A DNA stretch of 12,114 nucleotides from CAYMDP01 sp964389375 (GTDB taxonomy: Bacteria; Bdellovibrionota; Bdellovibrionia; Bdellovibrionales; UBA1609). The position numbers and the translations under genes were made by a program. This document shows positions 1 through 5,388 of the stretch, one piece after another (positions within the stretch are counted from its first letter, which is position 1; every line of letters begins with the position of its first letter). The stretch lies in assembly GCA_964389375.1 (NCBI GenBank), contig CAYMDP010000066.1:1-12114 (forward strand), given 5' to 3'. Below the pieces are notes generated by a model that saw only the letters and a program-made list of their open reading frames with translations, was not told the DNA's origin and made no database searches.

Positions 1-354
1 GGTTACATGGATGTTGTTAGCTGGGGTAACTTAACTTATTTCACAGTTGGTTACACATTGGCTCCAATGGACAGCACAACTTTCGGTATTCACTACTACA
101 ACTTCTCACGAACTGAGAAGACATCTGCTGCAACTGCCGGAACTACCGGTGGTGCATGGATCACTGGTGGAGCTGGAGACAAAGACGATATCGGATCTGA
201 AATTGATCTAGTTGCTAACCACAAGTACGAAGGTGGATTCCAAATGACTGCACGTCTTGGAATGTTCACTCCAGGTGGATACATGAAAGACAACAACGGT
301 GATAAGAGCGATGCTTACACTGTTGCCTTCTTAGAAGGTAAAATGAGCTTCTAA
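1..354 (+). CDS. Outer-membrane beta-barrel protein, C-terminal part
   Basis: The frame is open from the first base and stops at 352-354, so only the last 117 residues are present and the start lies upstream. The segment alternates polar and hydrophobic or aromatic residues (LTYFTVGYTLAP, TFGIHYYNFSR, FQMTARLGMFTP), as in amphipathic beta-strands. They are separated by Gly/Asp/Asn/Thr-rich loops, one of which (AGTTGGAWITGGAGDKDD) looks surface-exposed. The chain ends in a strand finishing with Phe (VAFLEGKMSF), the usual C-terminal recognition signal for the BAM machinery. The protein therefore very probably sits in the outer membrane. A porin or alginate-export-like barrel is possible, but the visible part does not decide the family or substrate. 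Transcription ends at the strong hairpin 28 bases downstream. Confidence 0.8.
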   Translation, partial: GYMDVVSWGNLTYFTVGYTLAPMDSTTFGIHYYNFSRTEKTSAATAGTTGGAWITGGAGDKDDIGSEIDLVANHKYEGGFQMTARLGMFTPGGYMKDNNGDKSDAYTVAFLEGKMSF

Positions 355-381
355 GTTTCTTTAGAAACTTTAGTTCTCTTC

Positions 382-414
382 AAAGAGCCAAGCCAAAAGC
401 TTGGCTCTTTGCTT
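382..414 (+). terminator. Rho-independent terminator of the outer-membrane protein gene
   Basis: A perfect 12-bp stem (AAAGAGCCAAGC at 382-393 with GCTTGGCTCTTT at 399-410) closes a 5-base CAAAA loop. The 3' arm runs into TTT and then GCTTTTC. Because the stem begins and ends with A and T runs, it could also stop transcription coming from the other side. Confidence 0.85.
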
Positions 415-463
415 TTCGGATCTAGAAAAGTGTGTCAGACTTAAAGCTGTCAGGGGAGACATC

Positions 464-976
464 ATGTTGAAGCTCAATTTAATCCTGCCCGTAGTTCTTT
501 TGGGTCTAGTTAGCCTGGGATCTCAGGCGTCTAGGCGTTACCCCCAGATAGATCCAGCACCCCCTCTAAAGATCGAACTCAATCAGGTTTTAAAGTTCGC
601 CAGTGAATTTCAAAAGGCGAGTTACGCTCAAGACGAAAGGGCCTTTGAGGCTTCATTGTCTCAGTTGATTGGATCCATTGACCGGGCGTGGGCTAAAGCA
701 GACCTTGCAAGAGATCAAAAGCCTCATTTGACTCGAATCCTCAGGTCCGCAAAGCTTCAGCTGCAGAGCAGCCGAAACCAACTTGGGACAAAGCGAAGTC
801 AAAGTGTGAAAGAGGCTTTCGCCCAGATCGTTCAGTTGATTCAAATCTACAAGCTAGATTCTTATCGCATCTTTTTTTGCTCAAAAGACCGCGCAGTATG
901 GATTCAGACCGACTCCCGGGCGCAGAACCCGGTCAGTCCTGATCGTTTTGCGAGCTGTGGAAAGCTTGTGCAGTAG
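464..976 (+). CDS. Exported protein of unknown function (170 aa)
   Basis: I do not recognise a family. The start at 464 is preceded by a good Shine-Dalgarno (AGGGGAG, 452-458) and opens directly into a signal peptide: MLKLN, a hydrophobic core LILPVVLLGLVSLGS, and a likely cut after SQA (residue 22). The open frame extends upstream to a TTG at 401, but that codon lies in the terminator stem and yields a non-signal extension, so it is rejected. The mature part is mostly helical and charged (EFQKASYAQDERAFEASL, KLQLQSSRNQLG) and probably folds as a small helical bundle in the periplasm. Two cysteines near the end (Cys139, Cys165) could form a disulfide. The stop is three bases before the next start, so the two genes form an operon. 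Confidence 0.75.
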   Translation: MLKLNLILPVVLLGLVSLGSQASRRYPQIDPAPPLKIELNQVLKFASEFQKASYAQDERAFEASLSQLIGSIDRAWAKADLARDQKPHLTRILRSAKLQLQSSRNQLGTKRSQSVKEAFAQIVQLIQIYKLDSYRIFFCSKDRAVWIQTDSRAQNPVSPDRFASCGKLVQ

Positions 977-979
977 CCT

Positions 980-1588
980 ATGGAGCGCTGGCTGCAGACT
1001 CTTCCAAAACATATCCTCGCTTTAATTGTGATTTCTATCGGAATACTTTTGATCATTTTGTTTAATCCCCCGCACACACTTTGTGATTCACAGCTTTCTC
1101 TTTTTAAAGAAAAGCAGACGGGTTTTATCTATCTTGACCCGAAGCAGACCTTTCAAAAGAGCAGTCGCTTTCAAAGTCTTCACGATCAATGTAAGGGAAC
1201 CAATAGTCCGGGTGGATGTTACGAGTTTTTTTCTTTGTTAAGAAAGGCTTTGGATGACCTAGGTGCCGTGCCCATGGAGTGTAGCGAGGCCGTCGCCTCC
1301 GAGGGAGCGGTGCGTGCCTCTTTATTTGGTGCACTTGATTTGATGGTCCGTATTGCCTGGGATAGCGCTCCTCCAAAATCTTACTTCGAAAAATTTAGCT
1401 GGCTTGATGTCGCGGATATTTCGTTGTTTTGCCGCCTTCAGCAGCAGGCCATAAACTTCTATGGTGAGGCCGCATACTCGAGCTTTAGAGAGCCTTATTT
1501 TAGCGAGCTTCCTGGGGGCTCCGCACTTCCCCGAGCGAAAGCATGGGACGCCAGCTTATTTTCCGAAAACTGCGCCCGTTATCCCTAG
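980..1588 (+). CDS. Membrane-anchored periplasmic protein of unknown function (202 aa)
   Basis: The ATG is three bases after the stop of the previous gene, which points to a shared transcript and coupled translation; there is no strong ribosome site of its own. A single N-terminal membrane segment (about residues 11-29, HILALIVISIGILLIILF) follows a short basic start. It is not followed by a clear cleavage site, so a signal anchor is more likely than a cleaved signal. The rest carries six cysteines (35, 71, 80, 101, 151, 198), enough for three disulfides, which fits a periplasmic location. The C-terminal half is rich in aromatic residues. I recognise no domain. Given the arrangement, this protein and the exported 170-aa protein may act together in the envelope, but that is inference. 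Confidence 0.75.
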   Translation: MERWLQTLPKHILALIVISIGILLIILFNPPHTLCDSQLSLFKEKQTGFIYLDPKQTFQKSSRFQSLHDQCKGTNSPGGCYEFFSLLRKALDDLGAVPMECSEAVASEGAVRASLFGALDLMVRIAWDSAPPKSYFEKFSWLDVADISLFCRLQQQAINFYGEAAYSSFREPYFSELPGGSALPRAKAWDASLFSENCARYP

Positions 1589-1607
1589 AGAGAAAGACAA
1601 AATTAGC

Positions 1608-1632
1608 CTTAAGTGTTGTAACTTAGTTTTTT
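1608..1632 (+). terminator. Weak rho-independent terminator after the two-gene exported-protein operon
   Basis: A short stem (CTTAAGT at 1608-1614 with ACTTAG at 1621-1626, one bulged T) has a 6-base loop and is followed directly by six T residues (1627-1632). It lies 20 bases after the stop codon. The stem is AT-rich and weak, but the T run is in the right place. Confidence 0.5.
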
Positions 1633-1723
1633 GAACCCGTTTGTTCTTCCGTTTTTTCCAAGCGGCATCTAGGCGGCACTTCATCTTTGCGCCGCTGGAG
1701 GATGAAATCTACGGATGTGGGGG

Positions 1724-1945
1724 TTAAGGGCAGATCTCGAGTCCTGTCCAATGCCACAGCTCTTTTTTTCCGATTTTTCGAAGATCAAAATTTCCCTTTA
1801 ATTCGAGCTCTCGTTCTTGTCTGTGGATCAATCGAAGCTCTTTTCGGCTCGAACTTATAAATAGGATCGACCAATCCCTGGGGTTTAGGCCAAAAGTTTT
1901 AAGGTCTTTAATAAGCATGGCAATTGTTCCTGTTGAGATTTTCAT
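1724..1945 (-). CDS. Small protein of unknown function (73 aa)
   Basis: On the minus strand an ATG (1943-1945) is preceded by a clear Shine-Dalgarno, AAGGGG with 6 bases before the ATG, and opens a 73-codon frame. There is no competing gene on the other strand. The protein has the composition of a real, soluble, mixed alpha/beta protein: a helix (GTIAMLIKDLKTFG), then alternating strand-like stretches (DWSILFISS, KELRLIHRQERELELKGNFD), and a Trp-rich end (KELWHWTGLEICP). It has no signal peptide or membrane segment. No family is recognised. The strong ribosome site and the sensible composition argue for a real gene; the short length and lack of a homologue I can name argue for caution. Confidence 0.5.
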   Translation of the reverse strand: MKISTGTIAMLIKDLKTFGLNPRDWSILFISSSRKELRLIHRQERELELKGNFDLRKIGKKELWHWTGLEICP

Positions 1946-2047
1946 TGTTGTCCCCTTTGTGAGCTTTTGTATTTAGCCGCTCAATCTGCAAAGGGGGATC
2001 AAGCCTAAGGGGGAAGTGGACGCCTGTTGAGGCCTCTTCAGGGTTCG

Positions 2048-2272
2048 TCAGCCGAATTCCAATTCGAACTCCATCCAGAGTGGCTCTGGCCCCAGTCGCG
2101 AGGGCCCGGTCCATCTGGTGAAGCTTCCTCTGATTTGCTCCTCAAGTTTGATGGAGCGTTCTTTTGAACTTTCTCTGCAAGATATTCGGAATTTCAAAAA
2201 AAGCTGATTCCAATTTCGAAATTCGGGTGATGCCTCTCCGAAGATAGGGTCTAATCTAGGGCCTGTCCTCAT
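2048..2272 (-). CDS. Possible small gene or gene remnant starting in the palindrome (74 aa)
   Basis: The minus-strand frame is open from beyond 2400 to a stop at 2048-2050. Its upstream part is antisense to the membrane-protein gene at 2333, so the likeliest start is the ATG at 2270-2272, inside the palindrome 2260-2292. That gives 74 residues beginning MRTGPRLDPIFGEASPEF. The middle part (NQLFLKFRISCRESSKERSIKLEEQI) reads like a genuine helical protein. I see no Shine-Dalgarno before the ATG, and the last 25 residues are low-quality. I have a loose impression of similar short sequences (NREMRTGP, NQLFL, KERS) in Bdellovibrio genomes, but cannot check it. It could be a small gene, a decayed fragment, or the coding shadow of a repeat. 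Confidence 0.3.
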   Translation of the reverse strand: MRTGPRLDPIFGEASPEFRNWNQLFLKFRISCRESSKERSIKLEEQIRGSFTRWTGPSRLGPEPLWMEFELEFG

Positions 2273-2292
2273 TTCGCGATTGAGGACGGGCC
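2260..2292 (+). repeat. 12-bp palindrome with TTTCGCGAT loop, copy 1 of a repeated core
   Basis: GGCCTGTCCTCA (2260-2271) pairs with TGAGGACGGGCC (2281-2292) around a 9-base loop, TTTCGCGAT. The single irregularity is a U.G wobble in plus-strand RNA but a C.A mismatch in minus-strand RNA, so the full stem forms better on the plus strand. There is no T run after it, so it is not a typical terminator. It ends 40 bases before the start codon at 2333. The left arm and loop recur at 5812-5834 with 21 of 23 bases identical. Confidence 0.7.
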
Positions 2293-2332
2293 ATAGGAAT
2301 GGATCGGTGCCTTCAAGGGCAAGGGAGATTTT

Positions 2333-2722
2333 GTGATCAATAAAAAATTTTTGATGTTTCTGATTGTAGAGATACTGGCGACCCTGGTCGCAGTTTTTGT
2401 TTTCCGTATTATTGATCATCGACCTACGGCCGCAAGTATCGCTGGAGTTTCATTTATTCTGGTGGGGGCATTGATTATTCTATCGATGCGAAAAAGTCCC
2501 ATTAGGAAGCAATCCTGGGCCTACAAGGCGGCCTGGGTTCATCTTTTCGCATTTGCCTTACCCATGATGCTTTTTCGCTGGATCAATCCGGGAGTCGATT
2601 TTAATAATGTGACTTTTATTATTTGGACAGGGTCGCAGTTTCATCGGGCCTCAGAAATTTTTTATCTAATTTTGATGGGATTGACCCTATTTGAGGTCTT
2701 TCGATTCCGAAAAGAGAGCTAG
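2333..2722 (+). CDS. Small integral membrane protein of unknown function (129 aa)
   Basis: The gene starts with GTG at 2333, supported by AAGGGAG (2321-2327) five bases upstream; the next in-frame ATG would cut into the first membrane helix. Four hydrophobic segments are visible at about residues 5-25, 34-52, 66-83 and 107-122. Lys/Arg-rich stretches follow segment 2 (MRKSPIRKQ) and end the protein (RFRKES), which suggests both sit in the cytoplasm. No catalytic motif or known domain is evident. The palindrome 40 bases upstream of the start lies in what is probably its leader. It converges on the bS18 gene, and a single stem-loop lies between the two. Confidence 0.75.
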   Translation: MINKKFLMFLIVEILATLVAVFVFRIIDHRPTAASIAGVSFILVGALIILSMRKSPIRKQSWAYKAAWVHLFAFALPMMLFRWINPGVDFNNVTFIIWTGSQFHRASEIFYLILMGLTLFEVFRFRKES

Positions 2723-2749
2723 CTCGGGCAGACTATTTGGCTGCCCGAG
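2723..2749. terminator. Shared stem-loop between convergent genes
   Basis: A perfect 9-bp GC-rich stem (CTCGGGCAG at 2723-2731, CTGCCCGAG at 2741-2749) with a 9-base loop starts right after the stop codon of the membrane-protein gene and 14 bases beyond the stop of the minus-strand bS18 gene. The T runs on either side are poor, so it may be a weak bidirectional terminator or a 3'-end stabiliser for both messages. Confidence 0.6.
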
Positions 2750-2763
2750 TTCCTAAACTGAAA

Positions 2764-3039
2764 TTAATATTCAAAAGGACGAGGAGAAATGGGCTCAACT
2801 CGCTCATTAAGGTCGTAGGCATCATTTCCGATTGGAAGAAGAGCCATAGATCGAGCGCGCTTAACAGCCGCTGCAACCTTTCTTTGCTGAGACAAGCTCA
2901 ATTTGCTGATTCGAGCTGGAACAATCTTTCCGGCTTCCATGATAAATCGTGAAAGGGTCGATGGATCCTTATAATCGAAGTTAAAATCTCCAGGAAATTC
3001 TGGGCGGTATTTTGATCGGTAAGACTTTTTCATAGTCAT
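2764..3039 (-). CDS. rpsR: 30S ribosomal protein bS18
   Basis: The protein is a component of the small ribosomal subunit platform. The diagnostic core is present: DYKDPSTLSRFIMEAGKIVPARISKLSLSQQRKVAAAVKRARSMALLPI (about residues 22-70) matches the family pattern of DYKD, RFI, GKI.PRR and the KRAR..ALLP end. The length, 91 residues, is near or slightly above the family norm because of an acidic tail after ALLP (GNDAYDLNERVEPISPRPFEY). The N-terminus has no cysteine, so this is the zinc-independent type. The first ATG (3037-3039) has GAGG four bases upstream; a second ATG lies two codons in. It is not beside rpsF or rplI here but is divergent from rpmB, with a candidate promoter at 3111-3139. 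Whether it is the only bS18 or a second copy cannot be told from this window. Confidence 0.93.
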   Translation of the reverse strand: MTMKKSYRSKYRPEFPGDFNFDYKDPSTLSRFIMEAGKIVPARISKLSLSQQRKVAAAVKRARSMALLPIGNDAYDLNERVEPISPRPFEY

Positions 3040-3110
3040 TTCGCCTCGTAAGCCGTTGAAATTATTTGTTCACTTGATTTCCTTAACGGGAAGCAAGCGT
3101 GAGTTCCGGG

Positions 3111-3139
3111 TTTATACGATAGAATTCGGTTGCCAACAA
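3111..3139 (-). promoter_or_regulatory. Candidate promoter of rpsR
   Basis: Read on the minus strand, TTGTTG (3134-3139) and TATAAA (3111-3116) are separated by exactly 17 bases. The -10 matches the sigma-70 consensus at five of six positions, the -35 only at three. Its -35 overlaps the -35 of the oppositely directed rpmB promoter by two bases. Confidence 0.5.
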
Positions 3140-3158
3140 GCCCCATTTTAACTATACG
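3130..3158 (+). promoter_or_regulatory. Candidate promoter of rpmB and the uL24-like gene
   Basis: TTGCCA (3130-3135, five of six consensus positions) and TATACG (3153-3158, four of six) are 17 bases apart. The predicted start site is near 3165, giving a leader of about 54 bases before the rpmB ATG. The -35 shares bases 3134-3135 with the divergent rpsR promoter. Confidence 0.55.
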
Positions 3159-3218
3159 TACTTTTTCGGTTTTCGCCGCCATTTTAAGAATTTGTGCGAC
3201 CTAAAAGGAGCGTTAAAG

Positions 3219-3533
3219 ATGCCTCGTTGTGAACTTACTGGCAAGGGACCTAAGGTAAAAAATCTGGTCAGCCACTCTAATATTAAGACCAAGTCGACCG
3301 CGAACGCAAATATTCAACAAAAACGAGTATTTAGCAGTTCACTAAACGAGATGGTAAACCTGAAAATGGCGACGTCCACGATTCGGTCGATGGAAAGAAA
3401 CGGTGGCTTTGATACTTTCATTTTAAATCAAAAGCCCAAGACTTTGTCGGCACGAGCTTTAAAAGTGCGCTCACGAATCTTGAGAAAACTGAACCGAAAG
3501 TCTAAGGGAGCCTCAAATGAAGCTGCAAATTAA
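3219..3533 (+). CDS. rpmB: 50S ribosomal protein bL28
   Basis: The protein is a large-subunit ribosomal component. The N-terminus MPRCELTGKGPKVKNLVSHSNIKTK is the family signature (C..TGK.P..GN.VSH...KTK), and the later ATSTIRSMERNGGFDTFIL corresponds to the usual region of L28 ending near a conserved GG or KG. It has 104 residues, somewhat longer than the roughly 60-80 common in bacteria, with a basic C-terminal tail. Only Cys4 is present, so it is not the four-cysteine zinc type. The start at 3219 is fixed by AAGGAG (3205-3210) eight bases upstream; the open frame reaches back to 3192 but that part precedes the ribosome site. Its last 17 bases overlap the next gene, so the two are co-transcribed and probably translationally coupled. 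Confidence 0.93.
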   Translation: MPRCELTGKGPKVKNLVSHSNIKTKSTANANIQQKRVFSSSLNEMVNLKMATSTIRSMERNGGFDTFILNQKPKTLSARALKVRSRILRKLNRKSKGASNEAAN

Positions 3534-3768
3534 AAAAGGCGCAAAAGTAAAAGTCATCTCTGGCTCTCAAAAGGGCCACGAGGGTGTGGTTCTTGAAATC
3601 AATAAGCCCAAAATGATGGTTCGTGTTCAGGGTGCGAGAATGCAAACCCACTTTGACAAAAAAGATGGAATTCAGACTAAAGAAGGTTTGATTCATTACT
3701 CGAACGTAAAGTTGGTTGAACAAGCCGCTGAAAAGAAGACTAAGAAAAAGGCTACGGCTCGTAAATAG
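3517..3768 (+). CDS. uL24-like ribosomal protein with KOW domain (83 aa)
   Basis: The KOW motif is clear: KKGAKVKVISGSQKGHEGVVLEI (about residues 6-28) has the basic, Gly-anchored beta pattern of uL24. GLIHYSNVKLV (about residues 57-67) matches the family's SNV strand. The end is a lysine-rich tail (EKKTKKKATARK), suitable for binding rRNA. At 83 residues it is shorter than the usual uL24 of about 100-105. The ATG at 3517 has GGGAG (3504-3508) eight bases upstream and lies within the end of rpmB, in another frame. uL24 is normally encoded in the large spc operon, so finding it behind rpmB suggests either a second, divergent uL24-like protein or a relocated gene. Identity as a KOW/uL24 protein is solid; its role as the main uL24 is open. 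Confidence 0.8.
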   Translation: MKLQIKKGAKVKVISGSQKGHEGVVLEINKPKMMVRVQGARMQTHFDKKDGIQTKEGLIHYSNVKLVEQAAEKKTKKKATARK

Positions 3769-3792
3769 GCTGTGAGCCAATGTTTAGGACCT

Positions 3793-3822
3793 AAAAAAAG
3801 CCGGTGAAAATCGGCTTTTTTT
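3793..3822 (+). terminator. Rho-independent terminator after the rpmB operon
   Basis: A 13-bp stem, AAAAAAAGCCGGT paired with ATCGGCTTTTTTT with one G.U pair, closes on a GAAA tetraloop and ends in seven T residues. It is 24 bases after the stop of the uL24-like gene. The A run on the other side means it could also work from the minus strand. Confidence 0.9.
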
Positions 3823-3843
3823 ATTTCAAGAGGAGTCTTGCCA

Positions 3844-3872
3844 TTGAGAATGCCCAATGTTTCTGCTAGCCT
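3844..3872 (+). promoter_or_regulatory. Weak candidate promoter for a leaderless message
   Basis: TTGAGA (3844-3849) and TAGCCT (3867-3872) are 17 bases apart. The -10 is poor (three of six). If real, transcription would start at about 3879-3880, exactly at the ATG of the next gene, which has no Shine-Dalgarno. Confidence 0.25.
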
Positions 3873-3879
3873 TAATCTT

Positions 3880-4218
3880 ATGAAAAGATTGATTTCGATG
3901 ACCATTTTATTGGCGCTGTTCTTTCCTTTGCACTTTGGCTTGGCTCAGGCTGCCGTTGAATCACAAAATGGGACCTATGTGATGTGCCGAAGCCACAAAG
4001 ATGTGCGCACGATTCGTGTTGAATTTGATAAAGAAGATCAAGAATGTAAAACTCTATACACAAAAGCTGGGGTCGACCAGGAAGTTGGAAACGGTCGAAA
4101 TCTAAATAGCTGTAAAGGGATTTTGAGTAATATCAAAAACAATCTCGAGGGCGCGGCTTGGGCTTGCAAGGATATTAGCAAGTCTCAGATTTCTCATGTC
4201 TCAAGTTCGAATGAGTAG
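3880..4218 (+). CDS. Exported four-cysteine protein of unknown function (112 aa)
   Basis: The chosen ATG at 3880 gives a clean signal peptide (MKRLISMTILLALFFPLHFGLAQA, cut near residue 24). In-frame alternatives at 3838 (TTG, GAGGAG three bases before it) and 3850 (ATG) would put a non-signal stretch in front, so they are less likely, though the absence of a Shine-Dalgarno at 3880 leaves some doubt. The mature protein has four cysteines (36, 56, 78, 96), spaced for two disulfides. The pattern, YVMC then RTIRVEF, then C..LYTK, then C and a final AWAC, resembles small periplasmic proteins in many proteobacteria whose function is unknown, but I cannot name a family. The 3' end overlaps the following hydrolase gene by 23 bases (or 8 if that gene starts at 4211). 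Confidence 0.7.
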   Translation: MKRLISMTILLALFFPLHFGLAQAAVESQNGTYVMCRSHKDVRTIRVEFDKEDQECKTLYTKAGVDQEVGNGRNLNSCKGILSNIKNNLEGAAWACKDISKSQISHVSSSNE

Positions 4219-5068
4219 CTCTCAACAAAAATCCTCTGACACAGATTCTACCAAAGAAAAAATAAAAGTCGCTCTAGTTCAAATGACCTCAACTGATGAT
4301 GTTGAAGCAAACCAGAAACAGATTCTGAGCTTGTTATCGGAAATAGAGAAATCTGAAAGCATCGATCTTGTGGTGTTTCCAGAGAACTCTTTATTCTTGC
4401 GGGTGGATTCGGGATCAAATGTTCAAAGTTTTGACTTATCCGAAGCCTTTTTTTTGGAGCTTCAAGAATTTTGCCTTAGGTCGAAGGCTAAAATTCTTTT
4501 GGGATCCCTTCCGGTTAAAGAAGCTCAGTCGGTCAGCAATGCGATGGTCTTGGTGTGTTCGGAGGAGCCGCCACGGGTCGTTTATCGCAAGATTCATCTT
4601 TTTGATGTCGAGGTTGAGGGGCAAAAACCCGTTAGGGAATCAGATCAATTTCGGCATGGTTCACAGACAGCAATAATAAATCTGTACGGTTGGAAATTGG
4701 GTTTAAGTATTTGTTATGATCTTCGCTTTTCAGAGCTTTACTTAAAATATGCTAAAGCTGAGGTGGATGCGATTTTGGTTCCATCGGCATTTTTGGTTCC
4801 AACTGGGCAAGCGCATTGGCATATCTTGTTGCGCGCTCGAGCGATTGAATGCCAGTCTTATGTTCTTGCGCCGGCTCAAGGCGGGATTCATAAGGGAAAA
4901 AAATCAGGAGAGCGAGAGACCTTCGGTCACAGCTTGGCGGTAGATCCTTGGGGTCGGATTATTTGCGAAATCTCTGTATCCCCAAGCTTTGAAGTTGTGG
5001 AGCTATCTCTTAAAGAGCTACAGCGTGTTCGCAAGCAAATCCCAATGAAAGACCACCGAAGACTTTAA
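4196..5068 (+). CDS. Nit1-type carbon-nitrogen hydrolase (nitrilase superfamily amidase)
   Basis: The catalytic Glu-Lys-Cys triad is present: Glu63 (VVFPENSLF), Lys132 (YRKIHLFDV) and Cys173 (GLSICYDLRFSELY). The stretch TGQAHWHILLRARAIECQSYVLAPAQGG (residues 203-230) followed by FGHSLAVDPWG (243-253) is close to the Nit1 branch, whose known members are amidases that repair deaminated glutathione; omega-amidase or another small amide is also possible. The length of 290 residues is typical. It should be cytosolic, with no signal. The first about 22 residues are low-complexity (SSSQQKSSDTDSTKEK), and conserved sequence starts at IKVALVQM, so the start is uncertain: ATG at 4196 or 4211, neither with a ribosome site. 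The overlap with the preceding gene suggests coupled translation. Confidence 0.88.
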   Translation: MSQVRMSSSQQKSSDTDSTKEKIKVALVQMTSTDDVEANQKQILSLLSEIEKSESIDLVVFPENSLFLRVDSGSNVQSFDLSEAFFLELQEFCLRSKAKILLGSLPVKEAQSVSNAMVLVCSEEPPRVVYRKIHLFDVEVEGQKPVRESDQFRHGSQTAIINLYGWKLGLSICYDLRFSELYLKYAKAEVDAILVPSAFLVPTGQAHWHILLRARAIECQSYVLAPAQGGIHKGKKSGERETFGHSLAVDPWGRIICEISVSPSFEVVELSLKELQRVRKQIPMKDHRRL

Positions 5069-5388
5069 GGTTTAAGTTTACTTCCATAGACCAATAAATG
5101 GCCTGTCGTTTTGAGGTTAATGGATTTCAAAAATGCGAAAATAGTAGAGCCGATCTTTTTCTTCAATCTTCTAGACGAAGCTGCGGGAATGAGTGTGGCC
5201 CTTTAAGCCTTTAGTCCAAGTTCGACCTCCCTGGGAAGTGAGTTCCTGGAGTTTGAGGCTAAAACCTTCCACTGCCTTGATGAAGCTGGACGTTTGTGGA
5301 GTTAAGTTCTGGATTCTGCAGTCCGAAAGTCCTTAAGAGGCTAGGGCGAAGGTCTGAAGGACCTTGATCCCATGGGCTTGGAGGTTAT
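5069..5388. other. Gene-free spacer, with a possible coding remnant on the minus strand
   Basis: About 320 bases separate the hydrolase from the next gene. No obvious terminator follows the hydrolase. A small hairpin (AAGGTC at 5349-5354 with GACCTT at 5360-5365, 5-base loop) lies 23 bases before the next start codon and may be part of its leader. On the minus strand, 5171-5332 is an open stretch of 53 codons whose sense reads sensibly (TSSFIKAVEGFSLKLQELT, then RTWTKGLKGHTHSRSFV) but has no ATG; the only internal start is a GTG giving about 33 codons. It is more likely a decayed fragment than a gene. Confidence 0.35.

Noticed and set aside
401..463. Upstream extension of the exported protein to a TTG start
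   Set aside because: The TTG lies in a terminator stem, and the extension would bury the signal peptide; the ATG at 464 has a good ribosome site.
1908..2114. Minus-strand open frame of 68 codons between the two candidate small genes
   Set aside because: It overlaps the frames at both ends, has no ribosome site, and its sequence is not protein-like compared with the two others.
2737..2952. Plus-strand open frame opposite bS18
   Set aside because: The minus strand clearly encodes bS18; the opposite frame has no recognisable content.
3040..3218. Zur or other repressor operator between rpsR and rpmB
   Set aside because: I looked for an inverted repeat over or next to the promoters and found none longer than a restriction-site-like GAATTC.
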